Under the pieces are notes generated by a model. That model was given only the letters and a program-made list of their open reading frames with translations, ran no database searches and was not told where the DNA came from. Shown here one piece after another: positions 38,204 to 53,200 of a DNA stretch of 64,000 bases. Every line of letters begins with the position of its first letter. Positions within the stretch are counted from its first letter, which is position 1. Source of the stretch: Ciona intestinalis (Eukaryota > Chordata > Ascidiacea > Phlebobranchia > Cionidae); NCBI RefSeq assembly GCF_000224145.3, contig NC_020167.2, positions 4,021,027-4,085,026 of the forward strand. Reading direction: 5' to 3'. Made by a program: the position numbers and the translations under genes.

Positions 38204-41200
38204 TCAAACACTGAGTAAAAGGGCCACCCCAGCTAAGATCCACTTAGAGCGATTTTCCTTAGATTTCAAATTGAAAGTCCAAATAAAAGTTGGACCCCTC
38301 TCTCTGGTTCGGTAGAGAGGACATTCGTAAATATTCTTCGTTTCTTGCCGATCAACTGGAATAGCTTTGACGAACACAACCGGAACTGGTGCTGTTAGTT
38401 CTTTAAGTCGAGCTTCGGCCAGAAAGCCTAGTTTGTAGAAATAATGATAAGTAATTGAAATAAATTAGGGTTTTATGTTATGAGTGTTTTAACAAAAGAT
38501 CCCATGGAATTTCATTTGATTACGTCTTGTTCTAATTTACATTGGTTATGCACTACTCTGCAGCAAGGTTGGTGTTGGATAATCATCTTTACACCCAGGG
38601 TGGCAAAACATTGACATACCCATTGGTAAAAGTCATGTGTTTGGAGGTTTATTGGTGATAATTGGCTGCCTTTATTTTTAGTTACATGTTGTTATAGGAT
38701 TTAAAGTCGGGCTTATATGTTGAGTTTTCAATTTGTACTTCTACGAAAATACTTTATTTTGTTGTAAAAAGGTAAAATTGGGAGAAAACTTTTCACCTGT
38801 TTGCGTGTCCCACTTTGCTCCTTCCAAAAACAACCCATGTACATATGCACCCTCACGTGGTGGGTGACTGAAGTCATCTTTTGATTTCTTTGTGACGTCA
38901 ACAGATAGCACCATCTTGTCAAGTGGCCACTCATTCTTACGAGCCATGCTCTGTGAATAATAAAATTAAATATCAATGAAATTAAAATTTTCAAATTAAA
39001 ACTGTGTGTGATATAAGGGTCTTGTCGTGGTTTTAAAAAAATAAAATTTTTACTAATTTGCTGTATGAATTTTTACTGCAAAATCTGAAATTTAATGGCT
39101 TAACCCAACAAGTTTTATGGGCCAACTCTGATCTACAACCAAATTTCCTAGCACACTGTTATAGAATCTCAACACTTAGAATAGAACCCAAATATTTTTT
39201 TAATATGGTTTTGCGTAAAAAGTGAATCAAGAAATATAACTAAAAAGACCAACAACTACAGAGCTGCTTATTGGATTTTTCATACGAAAGCATAAATGGT
39301 ATGAAATAAATCCTTCATGTTACAAGTTCAAACCGGGCTAAATAACTGACATTCATAAAAACACAATTACCTGCATCACTGCAGTAAGGAATGACTGTGG
39401 GTTGAAGAGGCCACCCAGCCACACTACAGCAGGCAGAATGAGATCATGTGTCCATGTATCCAACTCCCTACACCTAACCAACACATCTGAGTACCTGTAA
39501 TAAATTTTGTACAGATTTTATGTTGAAATATATTTGTGTTGGTTTTGCAAAGAGATTTTGCTAATTATTATGGGCTTATCTTGCTATGGGGATTATCCAT
39601 TTTTGGATTGTGTAACACTGAAAACAATATGGAATTATTCATTTTTAGATTGTGTAACACTGAAAACAATATGGTATTATCCATTTTTGGATTGTGTAAC
39701 ACTGAAAACAATATGGAATTATTCATTTTTAGATTGTGTAACACTAAAAACAATATGGTATTATCCATTTTTGGATTGTGTAACACTTAAAAAAACTTTG
39801 CACAAATACACGAATCGTTAAAACTATATTACAAATAAACTTACCACAAACCAAGTGAGTAAAGAGACGGGTAAGATATCTTAGACCATGATGTTGGAAC
39901 TTTATCAAGAAATAAAGCGTTTTGTATTTGTTCCATCTCTGCACTGATCGTAAGTTCTCCTTTTAAGCCAAGGTCAAGTTCTTTTAGTGACCGCCTGAAA
40001 AGGGTATGATATATAGGTTATTTATTAGTAAAGCAACTAAATTAATTAGGTAAGGGTGGTGTTGATGTAGTTGGACAATTTGAACTGAACAAAATGACAG
40101 ATCGTTAATGTTGAACATAAATCTTCTTGAGTAAAATTTTCATACTGCAGCTTTAAAGTGGCAAAACATATATTTCAAAATTTATTAAAAAATTGTTAAG
40201 TCTGTTCACACCTGATCTCTCGAATGAGGTTGTTCATTCGTTCACACTCTTGGAAGCAGACAAGGATATATGGAGTCCTCTCTAGTGTTTTAGCTGTGAT
40301 CTCAGCCATAGCAAACTCTTCTGGAAGTTTTTCCAAAATGTCGTCCAACGAGGACTTCACCATTTCTTCCATGCTTGACCCTCTATCTCCACCATGTGAC
40401 CCCTCCCGAGGCTGCAGTTCCAGCACGGTCCGGAAGAGATGATCCGAAGTCACGGTGAGGATGCCAACTTCAGCATTGGGATGCAAGCCATAGAGGACAG
40501 GACTCTCAGGCGGTAACATCTCATCCACATATTGGTGATATCCCTTGTAATGCAGGTTTGGTGGAACAGGAAATCCTGGGCTCAAGAATAACTCTGAATC
40601 CAACTGTGTAAAAATTGTAATTTTTACCAAAACTATTATTTGATATAGGGTAAAACAATATCACATAATATATTTCAAGAAACAAATCTGAGAAAATATA
40701 TTAAATAATTTTTTAATTAATGATTTTCTTAATTTTTAAATTATTTTTACTGATTTCTACATGGATTCCCAAATCAGAAAGTTGTTTAAATACATTGTGA
40801 TATTATCATTTACTTGTTCTTGGTCCATGTACACTTCAAGGTAAGTTTTGCAAAGTCTTCTATCCCAATCATCAGTGATGTGACCTCCATACATTATCTC
40901 ACCAAACAAGTAACGCAGATCTGTCCATGGAACCTGAACCAGATTGGAAATAAATAACAACAGAAAGTAGCATTCATCAAAGTGTACGATGCAAAATTGT
41001 TGAAAGCAAGAAAATTTAATTCAAAAAGTAACTGTAATGGATGTTAAAAGTTGAGATTTTGACTAAATGTAACTGTCAGGTACGTCAAAAAACTTAAATT
41101 ATTTATTAAGCCCCCCAAAAATTGTGTTTTTAATCTTACCTTAGGATTGACTTCAAGATAGTTGTAAAGCACGTTGACTGAGATGGTGAGATCTCCAGTG

Positions 41201-44200
41201 TTGAAAGGATATGAACGATTCCAACCCTGAAAAGGAAGACAGATTGTGAATGATACAGAGCAGCCAAGTCAATAAAATAAATCAAATTAAACAAATCTTA
41301 AAATAAAAATTTACGTTTAAAAAAATAAACTTAAAAAAAATCAGTTTTAGTCTAAAAACTAAAAATATATTAAATACATTTGGGACAGAAATATCAACCC
41401 TGATTTTGTAAGGGATGTCATTTTTGTGAAACACAGGCCATCTTCTTACCTGAGGTCCAAACTTTCTTCTTTCAGCAACAGCCGAGTGAAAGTAACATAA
41501 TGAGAACAAGATGGACTTGAACTCACTTTCTCTAACGCACATCTCAAGTGTGTCCTAGTAAGTAAAATAAAACTAGATAATTGCACCCCCCAAAAAAAAT
41601 ACTTTAGTGTACTGTGAACGAGTTGCACAACATATGCAAGTGAGCTGCAATGCATTCCAAAAAATTTACTGCGTTTAACACCCATTTTGAAGAAATTGCT
41701 CATTTTCCGTAAATATTTTAATAGTAGCCGCAGGATAAATTGCCAAGAAAACAGTTGTAGCTGAAAAGAGCTGGAAAGCATTAGTATAGCAGGCAATGCA
41801 CACACCTGGGTAAAATTATCCAAAGCAGAATGTAAGTTCGCAAGCATTCCCGTGGGTGGTTCGTTTGTTATTTTGATGGCATTTTCAAGTATTCCTTGTG
41901 GTATGACATGCATGTCAGGTGTTGGGGGTGGTTCTGCACTGATGAACACTCTGTAGTCGGGGTGAGCTGTTTCTGCATTTGTCTCCATTAAATGGTCAAG
42001 CCGCGGAAGCCATTTTGCTGCACAGAAAGTAAGATTTGATGAGCTGTCGTAATTTTTTTGTGTTTTTTTAGCTGTTTCTTCTCTAAAAATAGTTTTTTTT
42101 TTTTAAATTTAAAGCTCCTCCCTCTAATGCACTGGGCAAAATAAGCGTTCAGAGACAACATTTTAAAAAAGACTGAACGCATTGCAAGGAATAGTTCAAA
42201 TACTTCTTACATTAAGGACACTTACCAACTAGATGGACATTCTGTAGGATAACCCAATGGCCGTGCTCTGCAGCGACACCAAGTGCTTCTTCAGCAACCA
42301 CTTCTTGTCCCTGTCCAAGAGACACGCTGTGGAAGTTCTTCTCTTCATTTGAGTAACCAAGTTTTTTACCTAAAAAGTAAATTGCCAAATTAAAAACAAC
42401 CAGAGGAGAGGTATTTTAAAAAGGAGCAGTATTTTCCATAAATATATTGAAAGTAAGCACTTTTAAATTTAGCACAATATTAAAAACCAAAAACATACGG
42501 ATTTTTAAAAATACATTTTAAATTTTATATTAAGAACCAGTTCTACAATAACTAAACATACCGAGAGCTTCAACATTTTTCAAGGGATCCACTCCCGGAG
42601 ACAGCACAAAGAAGATGGGAATTGATTGCGAACTTTCATCAAATGTCTTCTTGATTTCAATTGCTCGGTTTTCAACGTATTTTCCACCAAGTTGAACTTC
42701 AATAAAACCCCTGAAGATAGACAGCATAATGTAACATTTGTACATAAACAATATTTAATACATGATCTGAAAATTATTGCATATTAAGTCCCACTATGTA
42801 AAACAATCAAATCAAAATTAATCTTTTTTTGGAATTGTATGTGGAATAAACTTTTTCTGAAAACAATTTATTTTACATTAAAGGAGCTTTAAAGTGAAGC
42901 ATGGCATAGGAATCTCAGAATGCCTATTACTCCCTACCTGAGAGCATAAGTCATTCTATCAGGCCTTAAAGTCCGGAGGATACAAAGCTGCTGGATGATG
43001 GGTTTGTTCTTCCACTCCTGTGGCAGCTTCTCCTTTTCTGGGGCCTCGCTGTCAACAAGTTTCTTCCATCTCTTTGGAGAACCTTCAATATCTCGATCCA
43101 GATTTAGAAATTCATCAAGGAGTGACATCGCTTTGATCACACCCCATGCCTGATGTTTTTGGTAAAAATTAATAAAATTGAAGTTTACTGTGGATGGGTA
43201 GAAAATATTTGACAGAAAATTTAGCAAAAGCTTAAAATGTGAGTTGCCTTTTATTGAAAGTAAATGGATAGATACATTTTTAAACACACTGGTCTTTGTA
43301 TTGTTTTTTTTTTATTTTTACCATTTTTAGCAGTGAAGAGAGATCTGCAAATATGATTTATTTATTTACCTGGTTAGTTAGGAAATCTACTGGGCTGGTC
43401 ATTGGTTGACTAGTTGGAAAGCGAAGTAAAATTTCTAGATCTTTTGAATCAATATCACCTCGCATCTGTAGGACTTGAAAAGCAACCTTGAAAGTATATA
43501 ACGAAAATTATTTATCTTACTTTTTGTAAAAGGTATTAAATGGCTAAGTATCATACTTTTTGATTGGTGGTTACAGTTTAAATACTTAGGGAGTTCGATT
43601 TAAATTTAAAAAGAAAGGAATCTTATGATTTAAAATTTAAAAAAAGGAATATCATGATTAATAAAAAAAAAATAATATTTTTTTAATTTTTTAAAAGGAA
43701 TGTTATGATTTAAAATGGAGCTTTTTGTATTTAACTAAAAAGAAGAATATTTTTGTGTTTTTAAAAAGGAAACAATGTCAGCAAACACATTAGAAATAAA
43801 AACAACAATTGAATTACCAAACTTGTGAAGATGAGTTTGTCCTTTTCAAACAATCCACGACTGGTGTAAGCAAAAGTTTCATACGTTACGCTGTCAATCA
43901 AACACCTCACTCTCTCATCAACATCATCAAACTTTTCAGTGAGTTCAATTGATCGAATGAAAACTCCTTTGAAAGCCTGTATACCAATGTGAACATGCAA
44001 ATTTGGAAAATGGTACACTTTGATGATCATTTTTAGGTTATCATTTTTTGGATAACTATAGAGTTATTGCAGCAAAATTACAGTGTATAATACTAAAATA
44101 TGAAAACTAAAATATAACTGTAGCCTATATGAGGTATTGGCACAAAACAGATTCAAATTTAAAACACTTTAAAATAGTTCACTAATTTTACAGTGCTGAT

Positions 44201-47200
44201 TCAAAGGATAATATTGTTTAATAAATTTTCCCAATTTTATCAACAACTTTAATATACACATAAAATATAGGTGGTTCTAAAAATCAACACTTTTCAGTAT
44301 TATACCTTGAGTGAAAACTGATATATCGGGTTGATTTTATGAAGATCATTGAGTATAAAGTAAAGCAGAGAAGCACGTGCTGCTACAGATCTGTAATGCT
44401 CTCTTGCTTCATTGATTTTAATTTCATTTTGCTTTGCTTCAACAACTTTCACCTAAAAATAACCGGTTTCATTTTATTGGCCATTTTAAAAATCCTGTCC
44501 CTTAACTTACATTATAACTAGATATATATTGCTATGTAGAACTTGCTATATTGCTATAAAATTGAAATTACATTTTAAATTTTATCATGAAGTGCATATT
44601 TTGTCTTTAAGTTACAGTTTTGGAAAATAATGTATATTTTGCCCAGAAATGTACGTATTTTAAATTCATAAAATAAACTTAGCATACGGATTAAATGCAT
44701 TACATCTACGATTAACTTACTTCAATCTCTTCTGATGTTCTCTTTGTATGCTCAAGGTTCTCCACAAGTTCCGTATCTCCGAGGAAATTGCCTTCTGCAG
44801 CAGAGAGTCGACTCAAGAGGTTGTCTTCCAATTTTTTCAACGTTATCTTGAAATCATTCTGTTGTTTGGTCAGATCAACCTGGATAAAAACTATTCGTTT
44901 ATATCAATAAAAATAAACTGTCAGTAACGCCTGACTGAAAAAATAAAACAAAAAAGTTATACAAGTTATAACAAATAATTCTACAAAAATTAACATTTCA
45001 TTCATATCTAATTTACCTTCAGTTGTTCAAGGTCAGGTCTTTCCATGCTCACAACATTAGCAAGCAGTTGATCTTCCAAACCATCCCTTGTAACTGTGAA
45101 GTTGATAAGAGTGGTCTGAGCTTGCATCTCTGGCTTGTAATGTGGGTTTGCCAACTTGGTTTGCAAAATAAGTCTGAAAAACACGTGTTGTTTTATATTT
45201 TAAGCTAGCATGGTAAATAAAAACACGTTTGAAATATAATGGTTATAAATAGGAATACATACACACTAAAAAAAGAAGCGATCTAAAGCATTTTCGGCAA
45301 TTTAACTTTACAGTAATGACATTCTAACACCCTTTTTAGAAAACTTTATATTAACAATAAAATTAAAGGTAAGGTTGTGGTCACAAAAGGTAAGGTTGTA
45401 GTCACAAAAATGTGTATTAAAAATAAAATTAAAGGTAAGGCTGTGGTCACAAAAAAAAGAGGTAGTTGTACTTGAATTCTGGGTGGTATTCCACCTCCTT
45501 TTCCCCAATCTTGATGTACTTTCCCTTCTTTATCGTGTTTCTTCCAAGAAGAGGTTGAAGTACAGGATCAATTGATTCACTTATATTTTCTATAAGGACC
45601 TTTCCACCTTAGGTAATAAAGATAAAAACATTGAGACTTCAATGTCTTTCTGTGCTAGTGATGTTTTTATGGAGACTTAGGGTTGGTCTGTCAGGGCTAA
45701 GTGTAAATATCTTCTTGGCTGATACAAAATACAATTCCATGTTTTTGAACATTTGAACTTACCTTCAGACACACTTCGTTCAATGACATCCAGGTAACCT
45801 TTATGACCCATTTGTACAGTTTTTAAATCTTCTCCAAAATGTCCCTTGATCCATTTCACTCCCTAAACACATAACTTATAAATTGTCTTTATTTACAACC
45901 AATCGGTGTACAGGTGGAAGACCGTCATATGTTCTACCATTTGGTATAAAACAATTTGAAATATTACACCAAGAAAAAAGACAAAAAGTTGTTTTGCATG
46001 GAATATCTCCTACCTGAAGCTGGGGATCCACAATGAGTGGCCATCGTTTACATTGGGATAATATGGCAGCATTCTCAGATGACATCCGGTCAGATGGAAG
46101 ACTTTCATTATTCCAAGATGCGATTGTAGCGTCATCCACCAACAAATCTATCGGATCCAAACCTGTGGGCAAAAATTAGAATGGCAACTTGGAAAATGGC
46201 AACTTGGAAACAACTACAACAGAAACCAGACTTGGCTGTATAAAATTAAAAAAAAAAACAATAAAAAACTGTAAAACAAGAAAATTTTAGCGCAAAAATT
46301 GTATTTTTAGTGTTATTTAATACCCAGCTGCCAAGAATATTTGCTTTCTAAAATCTAGACATTTAAAAAATTATCCTAAAAAAGCGAGAAATGGTTTAAA
46401 ACCACATCATATCTTTCTACCTTCGGTCAGAGGGATTTTAAACTTCTGTCGATTAAGGAAAGGCAACCACTGCTTGTTTAGAAGTTCCAGTCTGTAAGAT
46501 TTTGTGAAATATCCAAGATATGAAACAAATGCTGCAGTTAGAAGAACATCACCACTTAAAGTTTCTTTCTTTGTCTGTAGTGACCTAACTGATGCTGACC
46601 AACGAACTTTTTCACTCTGAAGTCCCTTTACAAGCCTATGGTAAAAAGCTACATGTTACTTTTAGCATCAACACTTGGGGGAAATCATACGTAAAATTAA
46701 TTTTCCCAATCCTAATACAAGTGAAAATCTGTATTGTCAGTCACATAATTTAACATTAAATTGAAACACTAATTCAACGTGAAAAGTTCGCCAAAAATAA
46801 TATCTAAATAAAAAATTAGATGCTGTTTTACAAAAGTGAAAGTTTTGGACCTACCTGTTAGCCAATGTAATTGTCTTAGCAGTGTTAGCGACCTCATTAC
46901 TGCAACGTATCTTTTCAGCAGTTGCCTCTTCAAATTGTTTTGTGAGTTCTCCCAAGTCATGATCCAGTCCAGAAATTTTGGAGCGGATTGCTGATAACTT
47001 TGTTTGTGCAGATGCAAGCTCATGATTGGCTGCTGCTAAAGCTTGCCTTTTCGGTTCGACATCACAGTAGACATCATACCTTAAAACATAAAAAAAAATA
47101 TAATTTCCATGTAAAAAAAATTACTAGCTATGACTTTTAGCTACAAATGGTGTTTGGTGGATTTAGCAATGCTCAAAATACAAATATTCCCAAACACCAC

Positions 47201-50200
47201 AACTTACCTTAGGTCAAACAAGCCTGTAACCTTAAATCACAGTTTATTTTATATAACCATGTTTTAATAACCTATTCAAGTTGCCTTTATCAAGGTAAAT
47301 TCTTTCTCATTTCACCTATGCAGGCGACCAGAGCAGGATGTCGAAAACTCAACAGCTTTAGATTTACATCATGTGTGACAGTATCATTTTTAAAAAGCAA
47401 AGCTGTTACACACATCAGTATTGCATAAATCTTACCATCTAACTATATTAATAACCCAGGCACAAAGACCAGCAGCTGCGAATGATTTTGTTCGAATATT
47501 ATCCGGATTAAAATCAGGATCATCCATATATTGTCGAGTGGCCTTCAAACAATTTTCATGAATATGTTCCTTGTCATAATTGATCAGGGAATCAAGAAAC
47601 TGCTCAACCTGCATTTCAGAATAACAAATTAATACAATTCTTAAACACAATATGCATGGGAAAGGTGACATTATGTTATCTCTGTCATGGGGTAACTTTA
47701 ATTTAAGTCTTTAGTGTGAAATAGGACCTCACCCTCAAAGAAGGGCCGCACCCATATGGAATATATAGAAATTTATGACATGGTGGACAAAGTAATCTGG
47801 TCATAGTTTTCTCAGTCTTTGTATTAATGTTTTTCATAATATTTAGTATTGTTTAACACAATGTGTTATTGAATGTCTGGCTATTCAAAATTTGATGGTG
47901 ATTTGCAGGTAGAGGTTGAACTGAAAAATAACAATACGATTGCAATAAACCATCAACATACCCTGCCCATAAATGCTTTGGAAGCTCTCCATGTTTTGTC
48001 TTTGGGAATCTTTCCATCTGGAGCACAAAGACACATCACAGCTGCAGTGACATTGCTTACTGCTGGTGGAGGAGTAGCAAACGACTTGAGTTCCATCAGA
48101 TTGTTTCTGTTTAGTGTATTAAGTGCCTCGGTGGCTGCAAGCAGTGCTGGCTCTGCTTTTACAAGTTCCTCCTCGCACTGCTGTTGGGTTTCAGCCACAG
48201 CTGTAGCTTTTACAGCAACCTGTAGAAAATATGGTAAGCAATAATAAACATGGTAAGATAGTTTTAAAAACTTATACCAGAGGTATGCTATTTCATGCAG
48301 CTTGTCGCTGCATGTGTTTCACTGTATATTCTACATTCCACTGGGTAAGAGCAATTTCCTAACAAAGGACTAGCACAACGTCAACTACAAAATAGCAGCA
48401 GCTTAGAGTTTAAAAACCTAGTGCCATATGATTGTAGGGCAAATGCTTTATTCCCGGTCTATGCTATTGGCAATTAATACATTACCTTTTTCTCTTCTTC
48501 ATCAGCCACCTCTTTCTCCGATCCAACTTTCTCAGTTTGTTGCCCAACATTAGAAAGAAGTTTTTCAGTCGTTTCACTTCTTGATTTTAACTCAACTTCT
48601 TGTGCTGCTAATTTAGCTTTCAGATCATCAACCTTAAAAAAAATGAAACTGAAACTGAAATTCAGAGTTCTAAAATCATTTTCTTTATGAAAGTTAGCAT
48701 CCCAACTATGGTTTAATATATTATAAATATCCCATTTTATTTGTAAATTTATTAATCTGTGTCTTGTCAGATGCCAACACTATATGAGAAATATTTAAGA
48801 CAAAAGTTTATACCTAAAGAGCAATTTATGGGATTAGCTTTTTAGTTCAATACCTGCTCAGATGTGTTTTGTAGTTTAAGAAGACCATTTTCAAGGCGAT
48901 CCATTTTCATATTTAGTTCTGTGGTTGTGTGTTTGATGAGATGTTTATACAAATCAATCTGTTCCAGGAAGCTTTTTGGTGTTGTGTAATTGAAACTAGA
49001 AAAAAACAACAACCAATTATTTAAAACAATCTCTTTATAATACAAAAGATATAGAAATGTTTTATTACCGCCGCTCATTGTGTTTGTACTGCAGACCAAC
49101 TTCATTCACAGACTCATGAGCAAAGGCCATAAATTTTGCAATGCTATCAATGACTGTGTCCTCTTCTTCAACCTTGGATTCTGCAAAACAACACACCGGG
49201 AATAAATGTATACAGTAAAGATTTAACTAAATGAAAGTTAGGGGAAAACATATTTTGTGCTATTTTTTCTCAGGTATATGAAAAACTCGAAATTATATCC
49301 AAAAAGCAACACTACATTTCTTGTATGACTAAAACTATAGAACATATGTTAGTGTAATAAATGTTGCGAGATAAATAAAGTTTAACACAACATCAACCAA
49401 GGGCCACTCCTAGACATGCCAATAACAATTTAAAAAGGCCTTGTCTAAAAATTGAACAATATATAACATTATATATAAAGTTAATTTCAATTTCCACACA
49501 CTTACCTTCTTCTGTTAAAGAAATTTCTTCAATCTCGGAGACAAATCTTCGACTAACACTCACCAACGCCTCGTGTGGCCAACCATGGAACCAATCGATT
49601 GAGCAACAATTTACAAGAGCAGGAAATTTTCTTGCTCGAACACGGAGTGTGGACCCAACAGGGGAAAAACATAATACAATCTAGGAAGGAAATTATTGGT
49701 CATCATATACACAGAATAATTGTATGTAAGTAAATTAAAAAAATGACTGTAACACGGCGAGAATGGAATAGTATAAACAAAAATAATTTTGTCAAGCAGT
49801 GGCCCAAAAAAACGTTCAGATTTAAAACCGCATCATTGGCGATTAATTGACGACATATTTAAGCGCTGACAATATTGACAAGTTTAAGTTGGCAATACAA
49901 CACATAGTCCTGAAATTGTACAATATATTCATTATTCACTATTCATTTATTAATAGAATGTGCTCGTTTATTAAGACCCTGCTCTCTTGTTAATTTGATT
50001 TTTTATAACGTGACTGTTGAAACAAATGCACTGGACTTAAATTAAAACGAAAGCTAAAACTCGCTCAACGCATTCCTACATTCAGTAATAGCCAAAAAAC
50101 ATTTGTGGTATAATGTTAAAGGCATATGGTGGAAAAAGCGATAATCACCTTTAATTGGTTTCGAACTCTATCCAAGAAAAACTTCCAACAGTTTTCTCTC

Positions 50201-53200
50201 GAATCGAACAATCCTTGTGCTCTCACTTCATTCCTCACTCCGTTGATAATATCTTCGGTCTCTTCTTCAGTAAACAAGTCCGATATTTCGCCTTTATGTA
50301 AGGTGACGTTTATTTTAACTGTAGCATGTTGTTATCATTAAATGAGTGAACACTCTTTTTGTCTTTAGACTAACAACGACACTCGTTATAACACGGGCGT
50401 CCAGTTTCATAAATCATGCCATTGATTAATAGCTTTTAATTACTACGCGCTGTAGCGAGTGCGCCAGTGTGAGATCTAGACAAAACGCTTCGATTCATGA
50501 TTGACATTGATAAATAACAGAAACGACCAACTCGGCGGTAATGGCTTATCGTGGTGTAAAAATCCCTTCTCATGGTATAGGCCTACTCAAGGAATAAATG
50601 AACTCAAAGTGAACTTGCCAACCGGAAGAACCAATTTAACGCGAACGTAGAAAGAACGGCCGTACGGCAACTGAAAACGTGCAAGCTTTTCCATACACGT
50701 AGGTTATGTCTATATGGGCAGTTACAATCAAACTATTATTAAATATTCCATTAAAGGTGCTGTTGCTGTTTCCGCTATTTAACATTTAATCCATAAGTAT
50801 ACATCGTCATAGCTTTCGGGAACTAACAATGCAACATCGTGTAGCAAGGGCAAAGTTTAAAGTTGAATGTAAACCAATCAGTAATTGGTCGTCCATGATC
50901 GGACATGACCGCATTTGGTTTTAAGCGTGTCTAAAAATATTTTCAAATATCACAGTCGGTAGCGATACGTTTACTTAAGGAAGGCACATATGTATTCTGT
51001 AATTCTAGGATAAAGTAAATTGCATTTTACCACGAGATCCCGGGTGCAAACTCATGGACATGTAGTCGCATATCTAAAATAAAGAAAAGTTCAAGCTACC
51101 CATTGCAAGGTGATCGTTGATAAGAACTAGGAATCGTTCATCCGGAACGTGAGCGTCCGTCATAAGGAATACTGTGCCGATGCATTTCACACCGGTTCGT
51201 GTATACAGGTTCACCAGATCGCTCTGTATAAAACGAATCGAAGTGAATTTAAAATCTAATTTCGGTGAGGAAAAGGATCCTTTCAATTATAGGCATTTCA
51301 TGTCCAAAACGGACATTTAATGTTTTTTTCAGAAAGGGAGAGGTTATTTTAAATTTGCAAGTAAAACCACGCCAATCATACCTTCAAATCCTGCATACTG
51401 TATCCTTTCTTCAAGGTAAGTTGGAATACGTCTAGTCCGGAGATATAAGCGGCCAATCGTGAAAGACTCTGCTTGCCACTCCCACCAACGCCGACCAATA
51501 GCGCGTTGCCACGTGGTGACTCCAGGATTCGGTTAATACGACAACTACGAGTGCCAAGAGAAATAGTTAAAATGTATAATATTACCACTATCATGAACTT
51601 GTGTCACATGCCACACAAAACGTCAATTTAATAAAAAAAACAAGGTTTCTATTCCGGAGGAACCAAATCATAAGTTTAATGTGATTTTAAGTTACTGGGT
51701 GCTCTTATTGTTTTACCTTCATCCATTAAAAACTTGAAAATGAAATTAATTTATTGCATATAACGTACATGTGCATGATCGCATCTTCAAACAATACCAG
51801 GTCCATGACCGGTAATACTTCGTTGTGGCTTTCCAGAGCTTCCTCAAGTGTATGCTGCAACGAGTCCCACTTCTTTACCGGCATATATCTGCATAAAATG
51901 AATTAAATATGTGATGGGATGCACCCGATTCATTACTAATGCACTTCGGAATGTATATAAGAGAAAGGGGAAAGACGTCCGACACCTTTGGCACATATAG
52001 TATATACAAACATTGTGATCGGGTTTTAAACAATTAACAACGGTCTATGGGAGTCGTAAAGTTAAGGTTTTATAATTCTTTGAATGTACGTTTTTAAATG
52101 GGACGAAGAATAGAATAAAAGGGTGTCTCATTTCTCCCCACCCTACTATACATATCATACATACATCGAGCCTGTGCAGTTGGTTTATTATTAGAAATAG
52201 GCTTAAGTTCGACACGTTTGCCTAAGTTGTGACACGTTTTAATTCCGCAGTGGTCACTATCTGAAGGGCATATCAAGTATCGGAGTTTTAATAAATATTT
52301 CCCACTTACAGTGTGAGAGGTTGTTTGTAATGATGCTTGAACTGGAACCTAATGGAACATACAAAGCCTATGACAGGACCACAAACTAAATGTACTGGTC
52401 TAAAGCATACTGGGCAGTACAAAACGAAATACGAAACAGTCGAGTCGGGAAAACAGGAAACTATTAATTAACGACTTACTTCGGTTCGCCAATGCCTTCG
52501 GAAAAGTGGCAAAATATATTTGGTTTGGCCAACAGTCGATCGTGAAACTCATCATTGCCCTAATAATTAAAAACATTGTATTAACTTCCGTTGGTTAAAT
52601 CTTAAAAATGTCTGCCATGTTCATTCACTTTTGTCGCAGGACTTTCTTTTTTATTCTAAGGTGGCAATTTTCGCTGTTTCATTCAATTGTATAATATGTA
52701 GACGGGACAGCGCGCTATTGTGACAAGAGTGTTGGATCCTTTATTCAAGAACAATGGTTTGGAACAGTAATAATTATATACCTTCGCAGGATACGAAAAC
52801 GAGGACCCAATTTTTGTATTTTATATTCAAGGTTTGATTACACCATACAAGACTGTTCACTTTCCCGTAATAACGTAATGCTCGACCATAAACGGGGCTT
52901 ATATTGACATAGTAAAGCACAAAAACAAATAAAGTGCTAAATCAAGTTTACATAACTCCTCGTTGAGAGTGAATATGAGTTAAGTTATGTGTGAAGAGTA
53001 CATACCTTAACATAAAGTACATAGCATGCTTAATATAGCAGATGATACATAACTTGAATAAATATTTTGTCTGTAACACCTTTTTCGATAAAGACCTATT
53101 TAGTATGGAAATTTACTGTATGACAATTGACGTTGTATAAACTTCTTATTTATGCCCAATTATGCGTTATGTTTTGCTTGGATTTCTGGTAAAGTAAAAT

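Noticed and set aside
51031-51073. Small possible dynein exon ([14 protein letters not shown])
   Set aside because: Direct joining of 51100 to 50291 keeps the phase and the conserved sequence; adding this segment would break family alignment.
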